From Hyphomicrobiales bacterium (lineage in GTDB: Bacteria > Pseudomonadota > Alphaproteobacteria > Rhizobiales > NORP267), in NCBI GenBank assembly GCA_021775855.1, contig JAJFGZ010000042.1, forward strand, positions 1 to 60,275: DNA of 60,275 bases, given 5' to 3'. Positions within the stretch are counted from its first letter, which is position 1. Each line of letters opens with the position of its first letter. This document shows, piece after piece, positions 8,442-15,800 of the stretch. A program made the translations under genes and the position numbers. The notes beneath the pieces are model-generated. The model was not told where the DNA came from. It was given only the letters and a program-made list of their open reading frames with translations, and searched no databases.

Positions 8442-9071
8442 ATGGATACAATGTCTCTTTTTCTGCTGCTGCTGACATTTGCTGTCACCCATTTACTGGC
8501 GGTCGTGAGCCCTGGCCCCAGTTTTGTGGTCATCCTGCGCACCGCTGCCGTGCATTCAAAACGCGCAGGCATCATCGCCGCATTTGCGATGGGCGTGGTT
8601 ACGCTCGGATGGGCGCTCGCTGCCTGGTTCGGCCTGGCGGCTTTGTTTGCAATTTTCCCATGGGTCTATACCGGGTTCAAACTGGCCGGCGCTGCGTATC
8701 TGATTTTCCTTGCGATCCAGCTTTGGCGCCATGCTGGCGACCGGTTCGAAATTGAGAATGTGGTGGGTGCGGAAACGAAGGGCGATTGGCAGGCATTCAA
8801 ACTTGGATTTCTGACCCAGATTTCCAATCCAAAAGTCGCCATTTTCTTTGGATCCATTTTTGTGGCGATCCTGCCGCCTTCGCCAGGCGAGGGCCTGATG
8901 GCAATTGTTTTCGCTATTGTTTTTTTGAACGAGTTTGTTTGGTATGCCTTTCTCGCCACAATCATGGCGTCCAAACCGGTCCGGCAGCGATACGTAGCGG
9001 CCAAGCCCAAACTCGACCGATTGACCGGGACGTTTCTCGGCTTTCTCGGGGCCCGGATCGCGGTTGATTGA
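8442..9071 (+). CDS. LysE/RhtB family amino-acid exporter
   Basis: This 209-residue membrane protein has about six hydrophobic segments. The conserved N-terminal pattern is VVSPGPSFVVILRTA, as in RhtB/LysE exporters, and the central LGFLTQISNPKVAIFFGSIF matches the family's TNxxNPKxxLFF motif. It should export an amino acid or a related small molecule across the inner membrane, but the substrate is unknown. The start is ATG 8442, with a second possible ATG three codons later. It lies 33 bp after the glycosylase gene and 24 bp before an esterase gene, so 7764-10235 may be one transcript. Confidence 0.92.
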   Translation: MDTMSLFLLLLTFAVTHLLAVVSPGPSFVVILRTAAVHSKRAGIIAAFAMGVVTLGWALAAWFGLAALFAIFPWVYTGFKLAGAAYLIFLAIQLWRHAGDRFEIENVVGAETKGDWQAFKLGFLTQISNPKVAIFFGSIFVAILPPSPGEGLMAIVFAIVFLNEFVWYAFLATIMASKPVRQRYVAAKPKLDRLTGTFLGFLGARIAVD

Positions 9072-9095
9072 CGTAGAACAGAGTGGAAGAGAATT

Positions 9096-9770
9096 TTGAG
9101 CACAGTGAAACTTGATGGGCCGCGATTGGCGCCTGCGTCCGGGGGACCGGCAAAGCAGTTGGTGGTTTTCCTGCACGGCTATGGGGCTGACGGCAATGAC
9201 CTGATCGGGCTTGGTAATCAATGGCAGGTGCTGTTGCCGGATGCGGCCTTTGTCTCGCCGCACGCACCGGATGCCTGCGCTGGGGCACCGATGGGGCGGC
9301 AATGGTTCTCGATCACGGTACGCAACCCGGGGGAATTCTGGACGGGTGTGCAGTCCGTCGCCCCGATCCTCAATGAGTTTCTGGACACTGAACTGGCTGC
9401 ACTCGGCCTCGACAATTCGCAATTGGCGCTGGTCGGCTTCAGCCAGGGCACGATGATATCGCTGCATGTGGGTCTGAGGCGCAAGTCGTCGCCCGCCTGT
9501 ATCCTCGGATATTCCGGGATGCTGGCCGGCGAGGCCTTTCTGAAGGAGGAAATCACAGTGCAACCCCCGGTAATGCTGATCCATGGTGATCAGGACGAGA
9601 TGATCCCGGTGCAGGCATTGCATAGCGCGCGCCAGGCACTCGGTGACGCGAATGTGAATGTTCAGTGGCACATCTCGCAGGGTATAGGTCACGGGATCGA
9701 CGGCGATGGTCTGGCGCTCGGCGGAAAATTTATCGCCAGTGCCCTGACCCAGGCCGGGAAAGCGGACTGA
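9096..9770 (+). CDS. Phospholipase/carboxylesterase family alpha/beta hydrolase
   Basis: This 224-residue protein has the fold and motifs of the phospholipase/carboxylesterase family (YpfH-like). It shows VVFLHGYGADGNDLIGL near the N-terminus (oxyanion region) and the nucleophile elbow GFSQG. The catalytic Asp lies in IHGDQDEMIP and the catalytic His near IGHGID. It probably hydrolyses short-chain carboxylic esters in the cytoplasm; no signal peptide is seen. The start appears to be TTG 9096, preceded by GGAAGAG. It lies between the exporter and a DoxX-like gene, all on the same strand with small gaps. Confidence 0.9.
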   Translation: MSTVKLDGPRLAPASGGPAKQLVVFLHGYGADGNDLIGLGNQWQVLLPDAAFVSPHAPDACAGAPMGRQWFSITVRNPGEFWTGVQSVAPILNEFLDTELAALGLDNSQLALVGFSQGTMISLHVGLRRKSSPACILGYSGMLAGEAFLKEEITVQPPVMLIHGDQDEMIPVQALHSARQALGDANVNVQWHISQGIGHGIDGDGLALGGKFIASALTQAGKAD

Positions 9771-9782
9771 AGGATCCGTCAA

Positions 9783-10235
9783 ATGTCCAATTTTAGTCTC
9801 CAGAAACGCGAGGCGCTGGCACTGCTTGTGCTCCGGGTCGGGCTCGCATGGTTTTTATTTGTCTGGGCCGTCAACAAGATCCTCGTGCCGGGGCAATATG
9901 TGCGGATCTGGGGATATTTTCACGGTATCGAGATCGGACCGCAACTGCCCTATTATATGGGGGCTGCGCAAATCCTGATCTGCGTGATGATGGCGCTCGG
10001 GTTTTGGCGGGTTATATCCTATGCCCTCGGGTTCTTGATGCACGCGGTGACCGTGGCCGTCATATTCCCAACCCTGATCGCGCCATTCGTGGTTCGTGAT
10101 AATTTTCCGGTCAATCGAAATTCCTCGATCGCGCTCGCAGCGCTCGCGGGATTTGCAGCGCTGTGGATGCTGCGGCACAGGGACCATTGGTCGCTGGATG
10201 CGTGGATCGCCAAGCGGCGGCAAGCCCGGACCTAG
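9783..10235 (+). CDS. DoxX-like small integral membrane protein
   Basis: This 150-residue protein has four hydrophobic segments (about 14-32, 55-75, 80-100 and 115-132). The pattern VLRVGLAWFLFVWAVNKILVPGQY resembles DoxX-family proteins, in which a conserved helix carries a GxxFxxxGxxK-like motif. It begins 12 bp after the esterase stop. DoxX proteins are inner-membrane proteins of mixed function, some linked to quinone or sulfur redox chemistry; no specific role can be given here. The fold assignment is moderately certain, the function unknown. Confidence 0.7.
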   Translation: MSNFSLQKREALALLVLRVGLAWFLFVWAVNKILVPGQYVRIWGYFHGIEIGPQLPYYMGAAQILICVMMALGFWRVISYALGFLMHAVTVAVIFPTLIAPFVVRDNFPVNRNSSIALAALAGFAALWMLRHRDHWSLDAWIAKRRQART

Positions 10236-10324
10236 TCCCAATTTGTTAACAGCTTGAATTGCCGGGGCATGCTGATAGGCTTGCTCCGAGCCTGCTTACT
10301 GGTTCGGTATGGAAGGACCTGTCC

Positions 10325-10882
10325 GTGACGGCCTTGGTGGCACTGGAAACCTGTCCGGCATTGGTGCTGAACGCGGATTATCGTCCGCTCAGCTATTACC
10401 CGCTGTCGCTCTGGCCGTGGCAGGATGCTGTCAAGGCCGTGTTTCTGGATCGGGTCGTGACGGTGTCCGAATATGACCGGGTTGTGCATAGCCCGAGTTT
10501 CGAGATGCGGCTGCCAAGCGTTGTCTGTCTGAAAGCATATGTCCGGCCACCGCGGCACCCGGCCTTTACCCGGTTCAATCTTTTTCTGCGCGACCGGTTT
10601 GCCTGCCAATATTGCGGCTCGGATTCAGACCTCACATTCGATCATCTGATCCCGCGCTCGCTCGGCGGTAAAACCACCTGGGATAATGTGGTGACCGCCT
10701 GTTCAGGATGCAATTTGAAAAAGGGCGGCCATATGCCGAGGATCGCTAAAATGTGGCCTGGGCAGACCCCGTACCGCCCGACCATGGGCGATCTGCACAG
10801 CAACGGCCGGTCGTTCCCGCCCAACTATCTTCACGAAAGCTGGCTCGATTTTCTCTATTGGGATATCGAACTGGAGCCTTAG
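10325..10882 (+). CDS. HNH endonuclease
   Basis: This protein of about 185 residues ends in an HNH nuclease domain. CQYCG and CSGCN form a zinc ribbon around TFDHLIPRSLGGKTTWDNVV, in which the metal-binding and catalytic His lies in FDHLIP and the Asn in WDNVV. An N-terminal region (ALVLNADYRPLSYYPLSLWPWQDAVKAV) is typical of a widespread chromosomal family in proteobacteria and cyanobacteria that is not tied to a phage or intron. The reading frame is open from 10259, but homology-like sequence starts near GTG 10325, which I take as the start; GTG 10307 is an alternative. Its biological role is unknown. It stops 2 bp before the convergent dsbB gene. Confidence 0.88.
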   Translation: MTALVALETCPALVLNADYRPLSYYPLSLWPWQDAVKAVFLDRVVTVSEYDRVVHSPSFEMRLPSVVCLKAYVRPPRHPAFTRFNLFLRDRFACQYCGSDSDLTFDHLIPRSLGGKTTWDNVVTACSGCNLKKGGHMPRIAKMWPGQTPYRPTMGDLHSNGRSFPPNYLHESWLDFLYWDIELEP

Positions 10883-10884
10883 GG

Positions 10885-11370
10885 CTAACCCTTGCGGGCG
10901 CGCAATGCCAGTCCGGCAATTCCGGTCGAGATTATCGCGTTGTAGCCTGCGAGTGAAATGCCGAATAGCCGCCACGCGGCCTCGTCGCAAGGCACAACCC
11001 GCGTGGTCCGCATCTGGCTCAACAGCCCGCCGGCGGTCGAAGGTGAGCCAGAACCGGAGGCGCAGGTATCGGGTCCGGGCCAGAATTTCCATTCGATACC
11101 AGCGTGCCAGGCCGAAAAAACTGCACCTGCGGCAAAAGCCAATGCCACCAAAATCAGCAAGATGCTTGCTAGATCCGCGTTGCGAGCTGCAAGCAGAAGC
11201 GCCAACAGCGCTAACGGCAACCCGGCATAATATTGCCAGCGCCCGATATAGCAGAGCGGGCAGGGTACAAGATCGCCGTAGATCTGGAATGCCCAGGCTC
11301 CACCGATCGTGGCAAAGCCGACGATCAGGAGAAGTAGAATGGGCTTGGTCTGAACTGCTGAATTACTCAT
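10885..11370 (-). CDS. dsbB: Disulfide bond formation protein B
   Basis: This 161-residue inner-membrane protein has four membrane helices and reoxidises DsbA using quinone. The first periplasmic loop has the redox pair in VPCPLCYIGRWQYYAG. The second loop has the other pair, PDTCASG and VVPCDEAAWRLFGISLAGYN, followed by the family's fourth helix. It starts at ATG 11370. A DedA-like gene lies upstream on the same strand (gap 18 bp), so the two are probably cotranscribed. Confidence 0.93.
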   Translation of the reverse strand: MSNSAVQTKPILLLLIVGFATIGGAWAFQIYGDLVPCPLCYIGRWQYYAGLPLALLALLLAARNADLASILLILVALAFAAGAVFSAWHAGIEWKFWPGPDTCASGSGSPSTAGGLLSQMRTTRVVPCDEAAWRLFGISLAGYNAIISTGIAGLALRARKG

Positions 11371-11388
11371 GACGGGTCCTATGAAAAA

Positions 11389-11970
11389 TCAGAACAGGTA
11401 CTTCACGGCGAAAAATCCGCCAACCAGCAGAATCAGAAAGGCGGTTGTGAGCCATGCCAGCCACTTCTCAATGAAAGTGCGGATCGGCTCGCCGAACAGA
11501 TATAGGAGTCCGGCCACCAGAAAAAAGCGGGCGCCACGCGCGATCAGGCTGGCGAGCATGAAAATCCAGACATTCAGCCCTGTCGCGCCGCTGGCAATTG
11601 TGATCACTTTGAACGGGAACGGGGTGACGCCAGCAAACAGGACGATCCAGGCGCCGTACTCGTTATAACGCCCGGCAAAACTATCGAATTGGGCCTCAAG
11701 GCCGTAGAAATTCAGGATGCCTTGGCCAAGGCTCGCGAAAAACACCCACCCGATCAAGTATCCCGCTGCGCCGCCCAAAATCGATGAAATCGTGCAAACC
11801 GTTGCGTAGAACCATGCGCGGGTCCGTTTTGCCAGAACCATCGGGATCAGCATGACATCCGGGGGGATCGGGAAGAATGAACTTTCCGCAAATGACACCG
11901 CCGCGAGTCCCCAGGTTGCTCCTGGACGGGCGGCGAGCGACATTACGTAATCGTACAGGCGGCGCAACAT
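11389..11970 (-). CDS. DedA/YqaA family (VTT domain) membrane protein
   Basis: This 193-residue membrane protein begins with MLRRLYDYVMSLAARPGATWGLAAVSFAESSFFPIPPDVMLIP. The FPIPPD segment and the later FAGVTPFPFKVITIASGATGLN are hallmarks of the YqaA branch of the DedA/VTT (SNARE-associated) family. These proteins act in the inner membrane, and some DedA members flip phospholipids or affect membrane potential; the YqaA branch is less studied. It is the upstream partner of dsbB. The start ATG 11970 is followed by a basic stretch and the first helix. Confidence 0.88.
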   Translation of the reverse strand: MLRRLYDYVMSLAARPGATWGLAAVSFAESSFFPIPPDVMLIPMVLAKRTRAWFYATVCTISSILGGAAGYLIGWVFFASLGQGILNFYGLEAQFDSFAGRYNEYGAWIVLFAGVTPFPFKVITIASGATGLNVWIFMLASLIARGARFFLVAGLLYLFGEPIRTFIEKWLAWLTTAFLILLVGGFFAVKYLF

Positions 11971-12079
11971 GTCCGCTGCTTATCCCTGTTCGCTGGCCAA
12001 GTCCATATGTCGATTGTTGTGCAGCATTGCCGGTCTAAGATTGACGCACAAACCGCACTCGCTATGATCCCCGCTGCGT

Positions 12080-12166
12080 GCCCCTGTGGCGGAACTGGTA
12101 GACGCGACAGACTCAAAATCTGTTGCCCGTACGGGCGTGGGAGTTCGAGTCTCCCCGGGGGCACCA
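12080..12166 (+). tRNA. tRNA-Leu(CAA)
   Basis: This is an 87-nt class II tRNA with encoded CCA. The acceptor stem GCCCCTG pairs with CGGGGGC, allowing one G-U pair. The anticodon loop CTCAAAA gives anticodon CAA. A long variable arm (GCCCGTACGGGC) marks it as a leucine tRNA. The T arm is GGGAG-TTCGAGT-CTCCC. All stems close, so the gene looks functional. Confidence 0.97.
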
Positions 12167-12169
12167 AAC

Positions 12170-12193
12170 AACTTGTTGGCTGGGCAACAGGTT
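12170..12193 (+). terminator. Possible hairpin terminator of tRNA-Leu
   Basis: AACTTGTTG and CAACAGGTT can form a 9-bp stem (one G-U pair) with a 6-nt loop, starting 4 nt after the tRNA CCA end. There is no T run after it, so this is a weak or factor-dependent terminator, or simply a processing structure. Confidence 0.3.
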
Positions 12194-12341
12194 GGTGTGG
12201 CTTGCAATGTTCCGGCCCACAGCGAGTGTTGCCGAGGGCGGACCGGTCGTCACGACATTGTGACGCAGCAAGACTAAAACCAATTGTCACGCCACGCGAA
12301 GAAATGATTTATTCTAGGGGCATAAACAGGGAGGATGCGAA

Positions 12342-12806
12342 ATGAGTGAAACATCGTTTGGGAAGTTGGTCATGGCCGGGATAGTCGGGGCGATCGTGCC
12401 GACGGTTATCGGTTATTTTTATGTAAGTAATCTGGGCGAACAGATGTCGATGGGTCGGCCGACCGCAGCATCTATTGTCGAGCAAATGATGAACGAAAAC
12501 GGATCCGAACTCCAGGGCGCACAGGGTGAAGCGGGCGCGATGGGTGTGGCCGGGCCTCAGGGAGATACTGGCCCCAAAGGCGATAAGGGCGACGCAGGCC
12601 CTGCCGGCGCGGCCGGTCTTGATGGCGCCGCAGGTCCCCAGGGTCCGCGCGGCGAAGCCGGTTCCCAGGGGGCTCAAGGCCCGCAAGGTGACCGCGGTTC
12701 AGCGGGCGCCGATGGTGCATCGGGGACTGCCGGTCCTGCGGCCGATGTCAATCAGGTCGTTGAAGAGGTGATCCGACAATTGCGCGCAAGCGGTGCCATT
12801 CAATAG
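12342..12806 (+). CDS. Membrane-tethered collagen-like (Gly-X-Y) protein
   Basis: This 154-residue protein has three parts. Residues 1-30 include one hydrophobic segment (about 8-29) that should anchor it in the inner membrane or act as an uncleaved signal. Residues 59-133 are 25 uninterrupted Gly-X-Y triplets rich in Pro, Ala, Gln and charged residues, including GPKGDKGDA, a pattern known to stabilise collagen triple helices. Residues 135-154 (VNQVVEEVIRQLRASG) look like a short amphipathic helix that could trimerise. The ribosome site GGGAGGA ends 6 nt before the ATG. The gene stands alone between tRNA-Leu and a convergent ligase gene. I know of no function for this exact layout. A shadow ORF is unlikely given the perfect triplet periodicity. 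Confidence 0.9.
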   Translation: MSETSFGKLVMAGIVGAIVPTVIGYFYVSNLGEQMSMGRPTAASIVEQMMNENGSELQGAQGEAGAMGVAGPQGDTGPKGDKGDAGPAGAAGLDGAAGPQGPRGEAGSQGAQGPQGDRGSAGADGASGTAGPAADVNQVVEEVIRQLRASGAIQ

Positions 12807-12818
12807 GTCACCCGGCCT

Positions 12819-14270
12819 CTAAAAAATTTCGAAATATTCCCGGTGTTCCCAGTCGGTGACCGAGCTGAGAAACCGGGATATTTCAAATTCCTTCAGGGTG
12901 ATCAGATAGTCGACGAATGTCGCCCCGAATTGTTCACGAAACAGGTCGCTTTCGCGCAAAGCCGCGACGGCTTCCATCAGGCTTGCGGGGAGGGGCGTCG
13001 CCTCGGCCCGATAGGGCGCTTCGGTCGGGCTTCCGGGATCGGTTTTCCGGGTGATCCCGTCCAGACCGGCAACCGCTTGGGATGCCAGGTATAGATACGG
13101 GTTAGCGGCCGGTTCCCCGATCCGGTTTTCGATTCTCGTTGCCGGACCTCCACCGACCGCCCTGACCATGACGCCGCGATTGTCTTTTGCCCATGTGACC
13201 CGGTCCGGCGCCAGGGAATTGGGCCTGTACCGCTTGTAGCCGTTGATCGTCGGCGTGGTGAAGACCGAGGCCGCGCGGGCATGCTCGAGGATTCCGCCTA
13301 CATAGTGAAAACCGGTCTCCGACAATATTCCGTCATCCGCCGGGGTGAAGACGTTGCTGGCGGTTTTGGTATCGATCAGCGACTGATGCAGGTGCCAACC
13401 GGATGAGAACAGGTTGGGGAGCCCGGGGCGGCACATAAAGGTCGCGTGCAGGCCCTGTCGACGCGCGATCTGTTTCACGGCGCTGCGGAACAGGACCATA
13501 TTGTCGGCGGTTGCGAGCCCGGTTGTCGGCGCGAAGGTCATCTCGCATTGGCTTGGGCCGAATTCCAGTTCCATGGAGCGCGGCGGTAGGCCAAGCTCAT
13601 CGAGGTCGACACGGATGATTTCCAAAATCGGCTCGAGCTGGTCGTAGCGTATCTCGGTCAGGTAATTGAAACCATGGGTCAAGAGACTAACCTCGGGGGC
13701 CGTCGCCGGGTGGGTGCTGTGTTCCGGCTGCAGGTGCGGGTTTTCAAGGACCAGGAGATGAAACTCCACTTCCAGCCCTGCCATCAGGTCGAACCCGTTG
13801 TCTCGCATGTTACCGAGAGCGTTGCGGCACAGGTTCCGGGTACAGAACGGGACCGGCGATCCGTTTCCGAAATAGATGTCGCACTGGACCCATCCGGTTT
13901 TCTCGGCCCAGGGCAGGATACGAAACGTTGTGGGGTCGGCGATCATCAGAAAATCGCCGCCGCCGGTCATCTCCGCCATTTCGAAGCCGCCGCCCGCGCT
14001 GAATACCGGATAGGCAGTATGATGGGACGTGTCCTTGGCAAGCAGTGTGGTCGTCATGGAGATGCCGTCAGTGAACGCGCTTTTCACGCCCGCCGCCATG
14101 ATTGTCTTGCCGCGCAGGATCCCGTGCTGGTCGGCAAAGACGAAGCGGATCGATTGAAGATCCTCTTTTTCGATACGGGCTATTACTTCGTCGACGAGAC
14201 GCTGCTGGTCCCCGCTGCGAAGCCCGTATTTCTCGACAAAGGTACCGTGTCCTTTGGAAACTGACGCCAT
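12819..14270 (-). CDS. Glutamine-synthetase-like gamma-glutamyl ligase
   Basis: This protein of about 483 residues has the glutamine synthetase fold and an apparently intact active site. AGLEVEFHLLV and SMELEFGPSQCEMTF are the metal- and glutamate-binding Glu motifs. GWHLHQS is the HxHxS nucleotide site. DNRGVMVR and IENRIGEPAANPYLYLASQ match the Arg and Glu signatures. It differs from housekeeping GlnA and resembles GS-like ligases that gamma-glutamylate amines (PuuA, IpuC, AtdA1 types). The start is either ATG 14270 or GTG 14285. A Rieske oxygenase gene ends about 27 bp upstream on the same strand, so the two form an operon. The amine substrate is unknown. Confidence 0.85.
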   Translation of the reverse strand: MASVSKGHGTFVEKYGLRSGDQQRLVDEVIARIEKEDLQSIRFVFADQHGILRGKTIMAAGVKSAFTDGISMTTTLLAKDTSHHTAYPVFSAGGGFEMAEMTGGGDFLMIADPTTFRILPWAEKTGWVQCDIYFGNGSPVPFCTRNLCRNALGNMRDNGFDLMAGLEVEFHLLVLENPHLQPEHSTHPATAPEVSLLTHGFNYLTEIRYDQLEPILEIIRVDLDELGLPPRSMELEFGPSQCEMTFAPTTGLATADNMVLFRSAVKQIARRQGLHATFMCRPGLPNLFSSGWHLHQSLIDTKTASNVFTPADDGILSETGFHYVGGILEHARAASVFTTPTINGYKRYRPNSLAPDRVTWAKDNRGVMVRAVGGGPATRIENRIGEPAANPYLYLASQAVAGLDGITRKTDPGSPTEAPYRAEATPLPASLMEAVAALRESDLFREQFGATFVDYLITLKEFEISRFLSSVTDWEHREYFEIF

Positions 14271-14297
14271 GTTACTGTCCCGCACGCGAATGGTCCC

Positions 14298-15614
14298 CTA
14301 CCAGGGGTTTTTTGCCCAGCCGGATTTTTCCCGGCGCTTGAGGTCCGCTTCTTTCCAGCTTTCCTGCCATTTATCAATGGGCGCAATGGCATCGATTGCG
14401 ACCGGGCCGCGCAAGGAGTGGCCATTGCCGTCGCCCTTGGCAAAGGTCAGTTCGCCGCCATCCTGCAAAGTTTGGATTGATTTCTGTAGCAGCCGCCGGT
14501 ACCGCGTGATGCCGATATCGGCGGTGCCCAGGTGTTCTTTTGTACGGTCCTGGATTATGCCCTGGGATTCGATTGCCCACTGATCGTGGGTGTTGATGTC
14601 CATCCCCATGCCGGTATAGGTCGTCGCTTTCTGCTCCTCGGCGTCGAAGCCGTAATTGTTGGTCTTGTTGCGATTGGCGACATAGTCCGGCGTAGAATAC
14701 AATTGGAGCCGCTGTTCGCGCATGGTTTTGCGGTCAACTTCCCCTCCAAAGCTGGTGAAGATCGCGAACCAGTAATTTGTGACGTCGTCGACGGGGACGT
14801 GCCATTGGGTGATATTCATCTCCGCCGACATCGGGATGGTGAAGGCATTGGGAAACACAAGATTTGTGATGCGAACATGCATGTCCTGATCGTCCAGTTC
14901 GCGCAGCGTTGTGAGCCGCAAACCTGACTCGGTCTCCTCCACGTTGATCTCCGGGCGATCGAAATCACGCATTACCTTGGTGACCGGGATACCCGAATCG
15001 GCAACCTGGTCGCGAAACTGCTTGCCGTAGGAATCGTCCGGGTCTTCATCTTCAAAAAACCGGTGTAAATAGGAGGCGTGGGATGGATCGATGCCGACCT
15101 CGACCGCCTGCAACCAGTTGCATTCGATCAGACCCTTGAACGCGAAGGTGTATTCCTCCGGGGCTTCCAGACAATCGAATGCCGGCAGGGGCGGCGGGTC
15201 GCCGGGTCCGAGATAGCCAAAGATGATCCCGCTCCTTGCGATGCACGGATAGGCATTGGCCTGCATCTTTTCGTGGAATTTGCGTTCCGGCGGTTCGGCC
15301 GGCATTTCCATGCACTGCCCGGTCACGTCAAACAACCAGCCGTGGAACGGGCAACGCAATCCGCCATCTTCCAGGCGGCCGAAACAGAGATCAGCGCCCC
15401 GGTGCGGGCAATGGCGGTCCATGAGGCCGTAGCGTCCCTGCTCGTCGCGGAACAGGACGAGGTCTTCGCCGAACATACGGACATTTTTGACGGGCCGGTT
15501 GGTCTCCAGCTCCTCGATAAGGGCAACGGGCTGCCAGTAATTGCGCAGGAGATTGCCGCCGGGCGTATTTGGCCCAACTTCGGTAATCAACCTGTTCTGC
15601 TCGGCGCTCAGCAT
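14298..15614 (-). CDS. Rieske-type aromatic ring-hydroxylating oxygenase, alpha subunit
   Basis: This 438-residue protein has an N-terminal Rieske [2Fe-2S] domain with ligands C69, H71, C88 and H91 (CPHRGADLCFG and RCPFHGW). A C-terminal catalytic domain contains EVGIDPSHASYLHRFFEDED, matching the mononuclear iron motif Dx2Hx4H. It resembles the phenoxybenzoate dioxygenase / VanA-like group rather than naphthalene dioxygenases. ATG 15614 is preceded by AGGAGGAACCG, a strong ribosome site. No ferredoxin reductase or beta subunit is adjacent, so electrons must come from elsewhere. The glutamine-synthetase-like gene directly downstream suggests an amine-containing substrate. The substrate itself is not deducible. 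Confidence 0.9.
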   Translation of the reverse strand: MLSAEQNRLITEVGPNTPGGNLLRNYWQPVALIEELETNRPVKNVRMFGEDLVLFRDEQGRYGLMDRHCPHRGADLCFGRLEDGGLRCPFHGWLFDVTGQCMEMPAEPPERKFHEKMQANAYPCIARSGIIFGYLGPGDPPPLPAFDCLEAPEEYTFAFKGLIECNWLQAVEVGIDPSHASYLHRFFEDEDPDDSYGKQFRDQVADSGIPVTKVMRDFDRPEINVEETESGLRLTTLRELDDQDMHVRITNLVFPNAFTIPMSAEMNITQWHVPVDDVTNYWFAIFTSFGGEVDRKTMREQRLQLYSTPDYVANRNKTNNYGFDAEEQKATTYTGMGMDINTHDQWAIESQGIIQDRTKEHLGTADIGITRYRRLLQKSIQTLQDGGELTFAKGDGNGHSLRGPVAIDAIAPIDKWQESWKEADLKRREKSGWAKNPW

Positions 15615-15800
15615 CGGTTCCTCCTCAAATTCCGGATTGATCCGCCAGTGTTCAAGCGAAGCGGGTTGCTGTCAACACGGATGACAGGGCCAAAAGCCCG
15701 ATTTCGCGAGACAATCCAGAATTTATTGGCCGCAAACAGGCGCGGACGAGGCGCAGCAGGGTTGCGAAGTGGAGCCGAAAGGGTTAGTCAGTTTAAAAAA
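15615..15800. other. Divergent intergenic region, Rieske gene / carboxypeptidase
   Basis: This 186-bp spacer separates the leftward oxygenase gene and the rightward carboxypeptidase gene and must contain promoters for both. The carboxypeptidase frame stays open through it and further upstream, but that extension only shadows the antisense oxygenase gene. I see no clear operator or hairpin. Confidence 0.4.

Noticed and set aside
8556..9782. 408-codon open frame on the minus strand
   Set aside because: It lies wholly antisense to the LysE-type exporter and the esterase, both with clear motifs. Its translation is rich in Arg, Pro, His and Gln with no domain, as expected for a shadow frame in GC-rich DNA.
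12819..14270. Housekeeping glutamine synthetase (GlnA)
   Set aside because: The length and fold fit, but there is no glnB neighbour, and pairing with a Rieske oxygenase and the divergent sequence fit a specialised ligase better.
15078..15800. Upstream extension of the carboxypeptidase frame
   Set aside because: It is antisense to the Rieske gene. The signal peptide begins at ATG 15801, so the extension is not part of the protein.
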